The notes below the pieces were generated by a model that had not been told where the DNA came from, did no database searches, and saw nothing but the letters and a program-made list of their open reading frames with translations. Below, piece by piece: positions 17,348-25,803 of a DNA stretch of 41,833 bases. The first letter of the stretch is position 1. The number at the start of each line of letters is the position of its first letter. The stretch covers positions 1-41,833 of the forward strand of contig JABCSY010000027.1 in NCBI GenBank assembly GCA_018238625.1. The letters are read 5' to 3'. Made by a program: the position numbers and the translations under genes. The stretch comes from Promethearchaeota archaeon (lineage in GTDB: Archaea; Asgardarchaeota; Lokiarchaeia; Sigyniarchaeales; SOKP01).

Positions 17348-18211
17348 ATGAGATTTGAAGATTGGCACACTCATAACTCACTTTGTCGGCATGCAAAAGG
17401 CTCAATTGAGGATTATGTTAAAAAAGCTGTTGAGCTTAAGTTAAGCGTTATTGGAGCGAGTGATCATTTTCCTTACGGGTTTTTAAGCTCAGAAATATCA
17501 TCTCTTGATGATATACCATATAAAAGGTATGCAATGACCTTAGATGAAGTTGATGGATATATTTTAGAATTAGAGCATCTTAAAGAAAAATACAAGGGTA
17601 AAATTCAAATAAAATCCGCTTTTGAAATTGATTTTTTTAAGAATCAAGAACATGTTCTTAATCGATACCTTAAAAATTACATTAACAAACTTGACTACAT
17701 TTTAGGATCTGTTCATGTGTTGTTTGGAAAGGCAGGTATCTTTGCTTTTGACGATGGTCGATTTCTAAATAAGTATAAAGTATACGATAATAACGACGAA
17801 ATTTATCTTGAGTTTTACAACACCTTACAAGATATGATTAAATCAAAAAAATTTGATTTTGATATTGTAAGTCACTTTGATTTACCTAAAAAATTCGATA
17901 AAAGGGCTGAAACCTACGACCTTATCATGGAAAAAGTAGTAGAGACTCTTGAACTAGCAAAAAAAAGAGATTTAACCATTGAAATTAATTCTAGTGGTTT
18001 GAGAAAAAAAATTAGAGAACAATATCCAAGTGTTGAGATTATTGAAAAAATGTACGAGTTAGATATCCCCGTTTTGTTAGGTTCAGATGCACACCAAATT
18101 AATGAAATAGCTTATGAGTTTAAGTATATAATAGGATTATTAAAAAATATTGGTTATAATCAGCTTGCACATTACAATAAAAGAAATAGAACATTTATAG
18201 AAATTGATTAA
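17348..18211 (+). CDS. PHP-domain phosphoesterase, histidinol-phosphatase (HisJ/HisK) family
   Basis: 287 residues. Metal ligands typical of the PHP fold are visible: DWHTHNSLCRH (HxH), ASDHFPY, the Glu of AFEIDFF, ILGSVHVL, VSHFDLPK and LGSDAHQ. Length and motif order match the HisJ/HisK-type histidinol phosphatases that make histidinol from histidinol phosphate. No other his gene is nearby, so another phosphate ester could be the substrate. ATATTATAAATTT about 20 bases before the ATG suggests a leaderless transcript. Confidence 0.85.
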   Translation: MRFEDWHTHNSLCRHAKGSIEDYVKKAVELKLSVIGASDHFPYGFLSSEISSLDDIPYKRYAMTLDEVDGYILELEHLKEKYKGKIQIKSAFEIDFFKNQEHVLNRYLKNYINKLDYILGSVHVLFGKAGIFAFDDGRFLNKYKVYDNNDEIYLEFYNTLQDMIKSKKFDFDIVSHFDLPKKFDKRAETYDLIMEKVVETLELAKKRDLTIEINSSGLRKKIREQYPSVEIIEKMYELDIPVLLGSDAHQINEIAYEFKYIIGLLKNIGYNQLAHYNKRNRTFIEID

Positions 18212-18262
18212 AATATGAGATGTTTTTGCTCATCAGATAAAAAACACATAAAAATAAAAGCT

Positions 18263-19219
18263 TTATTCTATTTTCCGTGAACGTAGCCATCCTTCCATAA
18301 CTAAACTCCGTAGCAATCGCTGATGTTTGGAGTCTCTTGTATGGATAACTAAATTTTTATTTTCGCTTTCTCCTCGAATTGCGAATAGTAGCTCCTCTCC
18401 ATCCCTATCGATAACAAATCTATCTTTCTGTTCGTATAATCTTATTGATATATTATCTAAACTTCCAAATTCTTCTAAAAGTTCCGCATCATCTTCAAGA
18501 CTGGGGTCAATTGAACTAGAGACCTTCATATTAACAGACGATCGTACCTCATATAAATGTAGCTCCTGCAAGTCCTCTATGTCGGGAACAGCAATAGTTA
18601 TGTTATGTAGCGCTTTACTTAGTATATCTCTCATTTTTTTCAAAATATCTGCCTTAGAAACCTCTATGTCTGTCCAGTCTACAATTTTAGGACCCGAAGC
18701 TGAAGCTAGGTTATTTCTTAACTTCTCATTTTCCGTCTCTAACGCTTCTAAATCTTCATCCGCTGTTTCTAATTCTCCACTTAATATATTGAGTTTTTCC
18801 TGAAGATTTTCGATTTTTCCATCTTTTTCCATTATAAGATTTTTCTCAACCGTAGAAGAAGCCAATTCTTTCAATTGTTCCTCTTTTAAGCTGACAGACT
18901 TTTCTAAAGTCTTGATTTTCTCGTTTTTAATTTTTAAAGAATTGTGGAGTGTTTCAACTTGTCCATCTTTTAAATCCATTGAGGATTTGATAGTTTTTAT
19001 TTGATCGTCTTTAAGGCTTAGAGAACTCTTCAAATTTTCAATTAGATCGTCTTTAATTTTCAATTTGAGGTCAATATCTTCGAACTTTTTCAATCCTTCT
19101 TCTATTAACAAAAGTCTTTTCCGTAATTCGTTAATAACTTTTTCTTTTTGTTTTAGTTCCTCTTGTAGATTGGCTATATAATCTTTATTTGGCTCAGTTA
19201 GGTTGTTTAATTCATCCAT
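18263..19219 (-). CDS. Long coiled-coil protein with a C-terminal PLD/TrmB-like domain
   Basis: 318 residues. Residues ~10-170 are continuous coiled coil and include four near-copies of a 14-residue unit (two heptads), for example SSLSLKDDQIKTIK, SSMDLKDGQVETLH, NSLKIKNEKIKTLE and KSVSLKEEQLKELA. Residues ~178-318 form a globular domain (KADILKKMRDILSKALHN, ITIAVPDIEDL, then DRFVIDRDGEELLFAI) like the phospholipase-D-type sensor domain of TrmB-family regulators. It lacks the HKD catalytic motif. Such a protein could be a structural or regulatory coiled-coil dimer. No helix-turn-helix is evident. The assignment of the C-terminal domain is tentative. Confidence 0.6.
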   Translation of the reverse strand: MDELNNLTEPNKDYIANLQEELKQKEKVINELRKRLLLIEEGLKKFEDIDLKLKIKDDLIENLKSSLSLKDDQIKTIKSSMDLKDGQVETLHNSLKIKNEKIKTLEKSVSLKEEQLKELASSTVEKNLIMEKDGKIENLQEKLNILSGELETADEDLEALETENEKLRNNLASASGPKIVDWTDIEVSKADILKKMRDILSKALHNITIAVPDIEDLQELHLYEVRSSVNMKVSSSIDPSLEDDAELLEEFGSLDNISIRLYEQKDRFVIDRDGEELLFAIRGESENKNLVIHTRDSKHQRLLRSLVMEGWLRSRKIE

Positions 19220-19306
19220 CTTAAAATACTAGATTTTATTCTCTATTTTATGAATAATAATAAAAGAATTACTTTTTAATTCTTAGCTAAATATGGATAT
19301 CTTCAT

Positions 19307-20143
19307 TTATAAAAAAGAGGAATTTTTATCAATATACCTAAACCTTTTGTCCATTTTGATAATATCCTCCATGAATGTCAAATGGTAACTTCCAATATTC
19401 TCTATTGTTATATCGCGGTCAATAATATTTATCCCCCTTACTATATCGCCCTTCTTAATAGATGCTTTAATCGAATCTTGCATTTCTTTTTCTCCTCGAA
19501 AAGAAAAATCAACTTCCAAATAATATATAATTTTTTGATTGAATATGTAGAAGGGAAGGGAATAATATTCGCTTAAGATTTGATTTTCTTCTGGTTTCTC
19601 TACAATATCAACAATCTTTAATCCGTGCTTTATATCTGAATCTCTATTTAATTCTGAATCTTTAGAAATCTTAACGTTTCCGTGCCCGATAGCAATTTTT
19701 TTATCTTTTGATTTCATTAAACCTAGGATTATGTCCGCACTCGCGTTTTTGTACAAAGAAAACATCTGATTGATTTTTTGTTTTGAAAAAACAACGTCTG
19801 CGGCAGTTACAAAAAAATTGAATTGTTTTTGCTTTTTTTCTTTAAATTGATTAAGACATAATAAAAGACCGTCTGCCATCCCCAACTGGTTTGTTTGCTC
19901 TATAAACTCTAATTCAATATCTTGAATTTTAAATAATTCCGTTTTAATTGCTTGTTGTTTATAGCCAACTAATATAATAAATTTAATAAATCCCGCTTCT
20001 TTAAAGGTGTGAATAATGCGGGATATTATCGGTACTCCATTGATTTTAATTAATGGTTTAGGAATTGTATTAGATAAAGGTCTTAATCTCGTTGCTTTAC
20101 CTGCTGCTAGTATAATTACATATGTGTTTATTGAAGAAGGCAT
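19307..20143 (-). CDS. Nucleotidyltransferase (NDP-sugar pyrophosphorylase type)
   Basis: 278 residues. The NTP-binding signature VIILAAGKATRLRPLS followed by IPKPLIKING is complete. VTAADVVF stands at the metal-binding Asp position and KIVDIVEKPEE holds the sugar-phosphate-contacting EKP motif. It activates a sugar phosphate, or a related phosphate compound, to its NDP derivative for glycan or lipid head-group synthesis. It has no left-handed beta-helix or CBS extension. It is divergent from the roadblock gene, and ATATAAAA about 25 bases upstream of the ATG is a likely TATA box. Confidence 0.88.
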   Translation of the reverse strand: MPSSINTYVIILAAGKATRLRPLSNTIPKPLIKINGVPIISRIIHTFKEAGFIKFIILVGYKQQAIKTELFKIQDIELEFIEQTNQLGMADGLLLCLNQFKEKKQKQFNFFVTAADVVFSKQKINQMFSLYKNASADIILGLMKSKDKKIAIGHGNVKISKDSELNRDSDIKHGLKIVDIVEKPEENQILSEYYSLPFYIFNQKIIYYLEVDFSFRGEKEMQDSIKASIKKGDIVRGINIIDRDITIENIGSYHLTFMEDIIKMDKRFRYIDKNSSFL

Positions 20144-20191
20144 AAAATCAAGCGTTTTTTTATATCCTATTTTTACAAATATAAGAATATC

Positions 20192-20199
20192 TTTAAATT
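20192..20199 (+). promoter_or_regulatory. TATA box of the double roadblock gene
   Basis: TTTAAATT lies about 26 bases before ATG 20222, the spacing of a leaderless archaeal transcript. Confidence 0.5.
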
Positions 20200-20221
20200 T
20201 GATTACTATTATTATAATTTC

Positions 20222-20956
20222 ATGAGTTCTGATGAAAATATAAAAAAACTAAATAAAGAACTATCTGAATTATTAGAAAAAGAAATTAATAACAGAAAAA
20301 GCATTCTAGGCATCTCAATTTCAACTCACGGCGGAACACATCTCGTTAGTAAACTAAAAGAAGACATTACAATGACAAACTCTGAGATCTCTGCTGCGAG
20401 TAGTAGCTTAGTTTTTATATCTTCTAAAATATTAAAAGACTCGCTAAACCAGCAAATTTCGTATAATTTGATCACGGGAGAAAAAAGAATAATTCTATCT
20501 ATTTTAACTGAAAATATCGCTCTTATCGCTTACCTAAATAGAGAGATAGCTGAGCTTGAGGGTTTAGATTCTTATATAACTTCCTTGAGGAGATTTGCGG
20601 TAAAGATTTCTGCATTCGTAGAGACTAGCGATCTTATTAAAGAAGAAGTCTTCGTAGCCATTAAAAGATCAATCCCAAACGCATTAGTTATCGCGATAAT
20701 TACTAAAGATGGTTTGCCAATTAAAGTTCAATCTACTATGCCAGAGCCTATACTTTCAGCAATGACTTCCGCTATTTTCAATTTAGCGGGGATCCTTTTG
20801 GAAGAGGGATTAGAATTCTCGATTATAGGGGGCGAAAACGGTTCAATAATTATCCACGAATTAGATGAGAGTAGGATACTCGCAATCGCAGTTCCAGAAG
20901 CAGACGAGAGAAAATTAGGCTCCTACATTGCTAAGATTAAATCAATTATCAAATAA
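20222..20956 (+). CDS. Tandem roadblock/LC7 domain protein
   Basis: 244 residues with two roadblock/LC7 modules. The first (about 27-135) includes LGISISTHGGTHLVSKL, the helix EISAASSSLVFIS and strands RIILSILTENIALIAYL. The second (about 150-244) includes ALVIAIITKDGLPIKVQS, ILSAMTSAIFNLAG and SRILAIAVPEAD. Roadblock domains pair up as scaffolds or GTPase-activating partners of small Ras-like GTPases (MglB, Ragulator). Asgard genomes are rich in both, and a single chain with two domains could be a ready-made dimer. No GTPase gene is in the window, so its partner is unknown. A leaderless promoter precedes it. Confidence 0.8.
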   Translation: MSSDENIKKLNKELSELLEKEINNRKSILGISISTHGGTHLVSKLKEDITMTNSEISAASSSLVFISSKILKDSLNQQISYNLITGEKRIILSILTENIALIAYLNREIAELEGLDSYITSLRRFAVKISAFVETSDLIKEEVFVAIKRSIPNALVIAIITKDGLPIKVQSTMPEPILSAMTSAIFNLAGILLEEGLEFSIIGGENGSIIIHELDESRILAIAVPEADERKLGSYIAKIKSIIK

Positions 20957-20966
20957 ACTCTTAGAA

Positions 20967-22214
20967 TTATTTAATAATCTTTTTAATTTCATCAGCTACC
21001 TTTAGGCTTCCAAAATATGAACCAGAAAAGGTTTTAGCTTTAATTAGAATTGTACATAAAGGTTCTTTTTTGGAGATGTTTTTAATAGGTTCTGATTTAT
21101 CGTGTATGTATTTGAGATCGTTAATTTTGTTTAATTTGCGCTTATCAATTTCTTTTGGAGCAAAGAAAATCATCTTAGTAGCGAAATTTTCTATTTTTGA
21201 CTCCTTCAATTTCTCTTTAACGTATTCCCATCCTTCGAGGTCAAAACTCTTTACATGTAAATCTAACAAATTTATGTTCATTGCCTCTTCAGATACTCTG
21301 ATTGACCCCGGTATTCTTGGATTTATTTCCATTAAGTAAGGATAATGATCTTTTAATACAAAATCAAATCCATTGATTCCTCTTAATTTTAGTTTGATTG
21401 ATAATTTTAGCGAAATCTCAGCTATTAATTTTTTGTCCTCTTTAATAATATTAGCAGGCACTATATTCCCGCAATACATGAATTCTTTTGGGGCGTTAAG
21501 GAATTTTTCTCCGACTATTTGACGATTAATAGATATTACCTTGCTTTCTATTCCGTTAGATATAGTTGTACAACTTATTGGTAAACCTTCAATGTATTCT
21601 TGAACTAACCAATCTGTAGGATCAAAGTCTTGAGTTCTAATTACATTAAGAATAAAAGAAAATTCATCTCTATTATTTATTTTATATACATTAATTCCAC
21701 CAGAACCGCTTAGTTTTTTAAAAACAAAAGGATAACTTAATTGATTTATTTTGGATTTGACTTCGTCATATGAAGTTGAAGAAGGAACCTTGAATCCTAA
21801 ATTTTTCAAAAAATTGAAAATATAATCTATGTTGCGGCTCTTTTTAATTGCGTCTAAGCTATTATTAAGATTAAGGATTTTGTAATTTTTTCGATTTATC
21901 TCATTTAAAATAAGTTCTCTTTCTTCAAAAGCATCGTCTAAACCACTTCCGATAATTAGATACTTAATTTCAGGATGTTTGGCTAAAAGTTCCAATATAA
22001 GGTTTGGAAGGTATTCGCTATAATTATTTTTTATAACTTCGTAGTTAGCGTTTAATATTTTGGTAAGAATTAAACAATCTTTAACGCACGGATAAAGGTC
22101 TAAGTCTCCAAAGAAATCTACTGCATACACTTGGTAACCAGCTTTATATAACGAATAAGCTAAGGGGCGTGTGTTAAATCCAGCTACTAAAACAGATTCT
22201 ACTTTATGACCCAT
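20967..22214 (-). CDS. ATP-grasp ligase (COG2232-like)
   Basis: 415 residues. An N-terminal Rossmann-like preATP-grasp region begins SVLVAGFNTRPLAYSL. ATP-grasp features follow: FVFKKLSGSGGINVYK (phosphate loop), WLVQEYIEG (purine/ribose Glu), INGFDFVL and YLMEINPRIPGS (metal-binding Glu and Asn). Members of this archaeal group (for example the tyramine-glutamate ligase MfnD) join a carboxylate to an amine using ATP. The substrate here is not known. The gene follows the chelatase-like gene by 45 bases on the same strand, with an inverted repeat between them, so they may share a transcript. Confidence 0.82.
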   Translation of the reverse strand: MGHKVESVLVAGFNTRPLAYSLYKAGYQVYAVDFFGDLDLYPCVKDCLILTKILNANYEVIKNNYSEYLPNLILELLAKHPEIKYLIIGSGLDDAFEERELILNEINRKNYKILNLNNSLDAIKKSRNIDYIFNFLKNLGFKVPSSTSYDEVKSKINQLSYPFVFKKLSGSGGINVYKINNRDEFSFILNVIRTQDFDPTDWLVQEYIEGLPISCTTISNGIESKVISINRQIVGEKFLNAPKEFMYCGNIVPANIIKEDKKLIAEISLKLSIKLKLRGINGFDFVLKDHYPYLMEINPRIPGSIRVSEEAMNINLLDLHVKSFDLEGWEYVKEKLKESKIENFATKMIFFAPKEIDKRKLNKINDLKYIHDKSEPIKNISKKEPLCTILIKAKTFSGSYFGSLKVADEIKKIIK

Positions 22215-22237
22215 TAATTAAATAATAAAATAAGAAC

Positions 22238-22258
22238 TTTAAGAACTTAATTCTTAAA
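22238..22258. repeat. 8-bp inverted repeat between the chelatase-like and ATP-grasp genes
   Basis: TTTAAGAA (22238-22245) and TTCTTAAA (22251-22258) flank CTTAA, starting just past the chelatase-like gene's stop on the - strand. It may be a weak terminator or an operator for the ATP-grasp gene. Confidence 0.3.
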
Positions 22259-22259
22259 A

Positions 22260-23921
22260 TTAAAGGATTTTCTTAAGTTCTAAAATTAAGTTTTTAGGGT
22301 TAATGCCATCGAATTGAAATATTTCTGCTTTTCCGTATTCTTTAAAGTTTCTTTTAATGTTGTCCGCTGCGAAGGTATTTACACCCAACGATTTTGTCGC
22401 GTATGACTTCCGCGGCTCTAAAACGACCATATGTGCTCCTTTCTTGGATAAATTCTTTGTTAATGCTTTTAATTCGTTAATAATTAATGTGTAGTCTGTT
22501 TGAACTTGAGCAATTAAATCAGGAAATTTATAGGAAATGTTAGCTCCGCAATCCGAACAGACGAAAACAACGGGAATCATATTTCTATTCTTTAGTTTTT
22601 CAGTGTTTATAAGCTTTAAGCATTTTATCAACGCTGCGGCCATAGGCGTGTAAGACTTTCCTTTAATCTTTTTCATTTTATTTACAGCAGTTTTAAAGTA
22701 AACCGTAGGTTTCTGAAGAACGATGGCTTCTTTTCCTCGAAAGATGATGAGGCTTATTTTATCCTTTTTCCGGTATCCCTCTCGTTGTAACGATAGAATA
22801 ACATCTGTCATTTGTTTAATTACGTAATGCATCGAAGCGGAACTGTCGAGTACAAAAAATAAAACTAATGGCGCGCGATATTCGTATACTTTGTCCATTA
22901 AATCGTATTTGTCAAATTTTATTGGAAAGTCTATATCCGTTTGATTGTATATAGTATTTTTCAAATAGGTCCTTATCGTTGCGTCAAGAGCTATGCTTTT
23001 AGGTCGATTAATAGGCTGTCGATATGAAACATACCTCCCCTTTTGAGAAGAAGCTATTTTTATGCGCCGCCCAATTCCTCTACCTCCGTAATCAGATATT
23101 TTTCGATCTTTTCGAATATTATCTAGTATCGAAGTCATTTTTTTTTCCATATTGTAAATTAATGGCATCGAACTTAATCCGTTATCAAAGAAATTAAAAT
23201 CTCGCTCTTCAATTTCGGGAATATCTTTTACTTTCCAGCCTCCACCAGGCGTTGGGTTTCTTTTTTTATTATCAGGGTATTTAGGGGGTGGAAGTTTCTG
23301 TTCTTTTGACTCTGGAATGTCAATTTTTCTTGGATCAACAGATTGTCTTTTGAATTCCTTTTGAGGGGTGTCATCGTGCTTTAACGGACCTTCAGTTTCT
23401 CTATTTGGTTGATAAATATTTGGATCCTCGTAAGCTTTTTGTATCTTTCCGTAAACTTCAAAGATTTTCGCTTTAACTTCTTCAGGAGTCATCTCGTAAT
23501 GGAGCGAGCGAATTCTATGTTCAAACACTAATTCCATAGCCGCATTTAAATCTTCTTCAATAACTTCCTTTCGACCGTTTAAAGCAGCGTGAGCTCTCGC
23601 GCATCGTATAAACGTAATATCTGCTCTTTGTGAAAAAATATCCAATTCGCTAACTAATTTAGATACGAATTCGTAAACGGTTGAGGGAATTTGGACTTCC
23701 TTTATAATTTGACGAGCATTCACGATTTTCTTTTTTAAATCTTCTTGTTCTTGCTCGTACTTCTTAATAAAATCCTTTGGGTTATCGTTAAAATCAATAA
23801 CACTCTTAGTTATTTCTGCTCGTAACTTGCTATCTCTAGGTGCTTTTATCTTAACCTCTAATCCAAGACGATCGGCTATCTGCGGTCGGAGCTCTCCCTT
23901 TCCGAATCCTAATTCGATATG
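22260..23921 (-). CDS. VWA half of an AAA+/VWA chelatase-like protein (joined to 23909-24502 by a frameshift)
   Basis: About 550 residues. The frame is open from ~23921, through the family motif KGELRPQIADRLGLEV, a helical AAA lid (ITFIRCARAHAALNGR), a charged Pro-rich linker, and a C-terminal von Willebrand A domain. The MIDAS site is intact: VLDSSASMH (DxSxS), GKSYTPMAA (Thr) and VCSDCGAN. It is the ChlD-like part of the magnesium/cobalt-chelatase family, in which an AAA+ motor and a VWA domain act together to insert metal or remodel a partner. If read alone, a GTG at 23723 would be the start, but the KGELRP region upstream shows that the gene is the continuation of the AAA+ half. No CobN/ChlH subunit is in the window. 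Confidence 0.8.
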   Translation of the reverse strand, partial: HIELGFGKGELRPQIADRLGLEVKIKAPRDSKLRAEITKSVIDFNDNPKDFIKKYEQEQEDLKKKIVNARQIIKEVQIPSTVYEFVSKLVSELDIFSQRADITFIRCARAHAALNGRKEVIEEDLNAAMELVFEHRIRSLHYEMTPEEVKAKIFEVYGKIQKAYEDPNIYQPNRETEGPLKHDDTPQKEFKRQSVDPRKIDIPESKEQKLPPPKYPDNKKRNPTPGGGWKVKDIPEIEERDFNFFDNGLSSMPLIYNMEKKMTSILDNIRKDRKISDYGGRGIGRRIKIASSQKGRYVSYRQPINRPKSIALDATIRTYLKNTIYNQTDIDFPIKFDKYDLMDKVYEYRAPLVLFFVLDSSASMHYVIKQMTDVILSLQREGYRKKDKISLIIFRGKEAIVLQKPTVYFKTAVNKMKKIKGKSYTPMAAALIKCLKLINTEKLKNRNMIPVVFVCSDCGANISYKFPDLIAQVQTDYTLIINELKALTKNLSKKGAHMVVLEPRKSYATKSLGVNTFAADNIKRNFKEYGKAEIFQFDGINPKNLILELKKIL

Positions 23922-24502
23922 AAAGTAGGATCTTCGGGGTTCATGCTTCCGACTAATACAAATCGAGATGGATGAGCAACTGAAATTCCTTCACGTTCTA
24001 TGATGTTAACACCAGAAGCAGCGGAATCTAAAAGCACATCAACAATATGATCTTGTAATAAATTAATCTCATCGACATATAAAATTCCTCGATTTGCTTT
24101 AGCAAGTAAGCCGGGATGAAGACTTCGGATTCCTTCAGTAAGTACTTTATCAATAGACAGTGAACCGCAGACCATATCTTCGGTTACTCCTAATGGTAAG
24201 TCAACGATAGGCATGCTTCTTTTAATTTTTTCCAAAGTTCCATTCTTATGTTTAATACGACACTCATCACACAAATCTTCAATCTCTGAACTTGGTTCGC
24301 ATGAAAATACGCATTCCTTAACCGCATCAAGCTCAGGCATTAGTTCAGCTAAGCTCCTCACAGCAGTCGATTTTCCAGTTCCTTGTTGCCCAGTTAGTAA
24401 TACTCCACTAATTTGAGGGTCAATAACATTTAAAATGAGAGCCATTTTCATTTTATCTTGACCGAGTATTGCTGTAAATGGGAAATTAATCCTTTTTACC
24501 AT
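23909..24502 (-). CDS. AAA+ half of an AAA+/VWA chelatase-like protein, frameshifted
   Basis: 197 residues from ATG 24502 to a TAG at 23909-23911. It carries the ChlI-type ATPase: Walker A LLTGQQGTGKST, an inserted zinc-like Cys cluster (CEPSSEIEDLCDEC), LPLGVTEDMVCGSL, and Walker B ILYVDEINLL with the family helix DHIVDVLLDSAASG. The frame stops right after GSMNPEDPTF, where relatives continue into ...GELRPQ...DR. One base added at ~23921 (TTTCAT read as TTTCCAT) gives PEDPTFHIELGFGKGELR and rejoins the VWA half, for one protein of about 747 residues. Sequencing error, real inactivation or recoding are all possible. It lies 135 bases after the JAMM gene on the same strand. Confidence 0.85.
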   Translation of the reverse strand: MVKRINFPFTAILGQDKMKMALILNVIDPQISGVLLTGQQGTGKSTAVRSLAELMPELDAVKECVFSCEPSSEIEDLCDECRIKHKNGTLEKIKRSMPIVDLPLGVTEDMVCGSLSIDKVLTEGIRSLHPGLLAKANRGILYVDEINLLQDHIVDVLLDSAASGVNIIEREGISVAHPSRFVLVGSMNPEDPTFISN

Positions 24503-24637
24503 GACGAGTTGAGAAAAACTTCATTTGTATTAAAAATTTCCCCTAATTACAAATTATTATAGTTATTAATTAATTTAAAAGAAAAATGAGGTTGGTTTTT
24601 TCAAATATGAAAAATTAATTATTTAGTTTTAAGAATC

Positions 24638-25588
24638 TTAGAATTTGTTAGCAATTTCTGCCAATTTTACGCCTAGTTTTTCAACAGTTTCGTCCCATTT
24701 AGACATTATCTCTTTTATTTTCGGAACAATACTTTCTCTTTCTTTATACTCCAAATAATTCGTGAATTCCTTGATATTTTCTATTTTAATAAAAGTTTCA
24801 GCCACAAATTTGCGAATATCTCGAGTCTGAATGTTTAAAACTTCTTCTACTCTACTCGATTCCCCCTTTCTAAGTAACGTAGTTAAATACTCTTCCGTTC
24901 CTTGCAATAACGAATTCAGTTCGTTAACCCTATCGGTTACGAACTTATCGTATGTTTCAAATATGTTGTCTTTAGGGAACATATTAGTAATGTCGATTAC
25001 AAATTTCTGCGTTAATACGACCAATTGCTCCATGCTTTCATATCCTTCAATTTTGTAGTCTGTAGTATGATACGATGCCTGAATTCCTTTGGTAACATCA
25101 TCTAATCTAAATATCTTAAAACCAGGATCGTTTTTCAGCGGTTTCAATGGATCCCCTTTTTTATTAGGAAGCTCTATTTGTCTTACTAACCTATCTGGAT
25201 TAAACACGAGCGATATCGCGAGCGGATTATTGATTTGATAGCTCAATGTCGTTTTGATATCTATGTGGCTCATCATAATTTTGAATCCGGGGTGAGAGTG
25301 CCACCATCCTACTGTAAATTCGTTCCTCGAAAACGCTTCGTCGTCTATAATATATAGTGCTTCGTAATCTTCGTCGCTCCACTTATATTGATCGATAACA
25401 GCGTCTTTATCTAATTTTTGATGCATTATAGGGTAAGCTTTTGTAATAAGGACGTCTTTTCCTTCGTTTTTTCCTATAAAAATGCCTGAAACTTCAAGCC
25501 AATCGTCTTTATCAATGCGTCTATTAGCCTGTCTCACGCAAGCAGCTACTATAGTTAAATAAACATCTTTAGGGATAAGAACTGTCAT
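24638..25588 (-). CDS. JAMM/MPN+ metalloprotease-like protein with helical C-terminus
   Basis: 316 residues. Residues ~5-135 form an MPN domain with a full JAMM site: Glu32 in LEVSGIFIG, His97 and His99 in GWWHSHPGF, Ser107 and Asp110 in MMSHID, which is the exact H-x-H-x10-D spacing of Rpn11 and CSN5. Such zinc enzymes cleave isopeptide bonds of ubiquitin-like proteins. Residues ~170-316 are helical and partly coiled coil. The gene is divergent from the zinc-ribbon/JAMM cluster, and the AAA+/VWA gene follows 135 bases downstream. An ACTATATATTTATAA promoter lies just upstream. The likely role is deubiquitination-like processing, but the substrate protein is not in the window. Confidence 0.88.
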   Translation of the reverse strand: MTVLIPKDVYLTIVAACVRQANRRIDKDDWLEVSGIFIGKNEGKDVLITKAYPIMHQKLDKDAVIDQYKWSDEDYEALYIIDDEAFSRNEFTVGWWHSHPGFKIMMSHIDIKTTLSYQINNPLAISLVFNPDRLVRQIELPNKKGDPLKPLKNDPGFKIFRLDDVTKGIQASYHTTDYKIEGYESMEQLVVLTQKFVIDITNMFPKDNIFETYDKFVTDRVNELNSLLQGTEEYLTTLLRKGESSRVEEVLNIQTRDIRKFVAETFIKIENIKEFTNYLEYKERESIVPKIKEIMSKWDETVEKLGVKLAEIANKF

Positions 25589-25770
25589 ATTTTAATTATA
25601 AATATATAGTTTTTTGATAACTTTATACTATTACGTGTATTTATGTGTTATTTTTTGAAGAATTTTTTTTATTATAAAAAAACCAAACACCCACAAATAC
25701 TAATTTATATAAATTCAAAAATTATGATTATATTATTACTTTTAATTAAATTAACTGCAATTCCAACTAA

Positions 25771-25778
25771 TTTAAATC
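25771..25778 (+). promoter_or_regulatory. TATA box of the zinc-ribbon gene
   Basis: TTTAAATC lies about 29 bases before ATG 25804. This favours ATG 25804 over TTG 25795 as the start. Confidence 0.45.
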
Positions 25779-25803
25779 GTATAGCAAAGGATAGTTGATT
25801 AAA

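Noticed and set aside
22260..24502. Two independent genes (a lone AAA+ protein and a lone VWA protein)
   Set aside because: The family block MNPE...GELRPQ...DR is cut exactly at the frame change, so one frameshifted gene explains both better.
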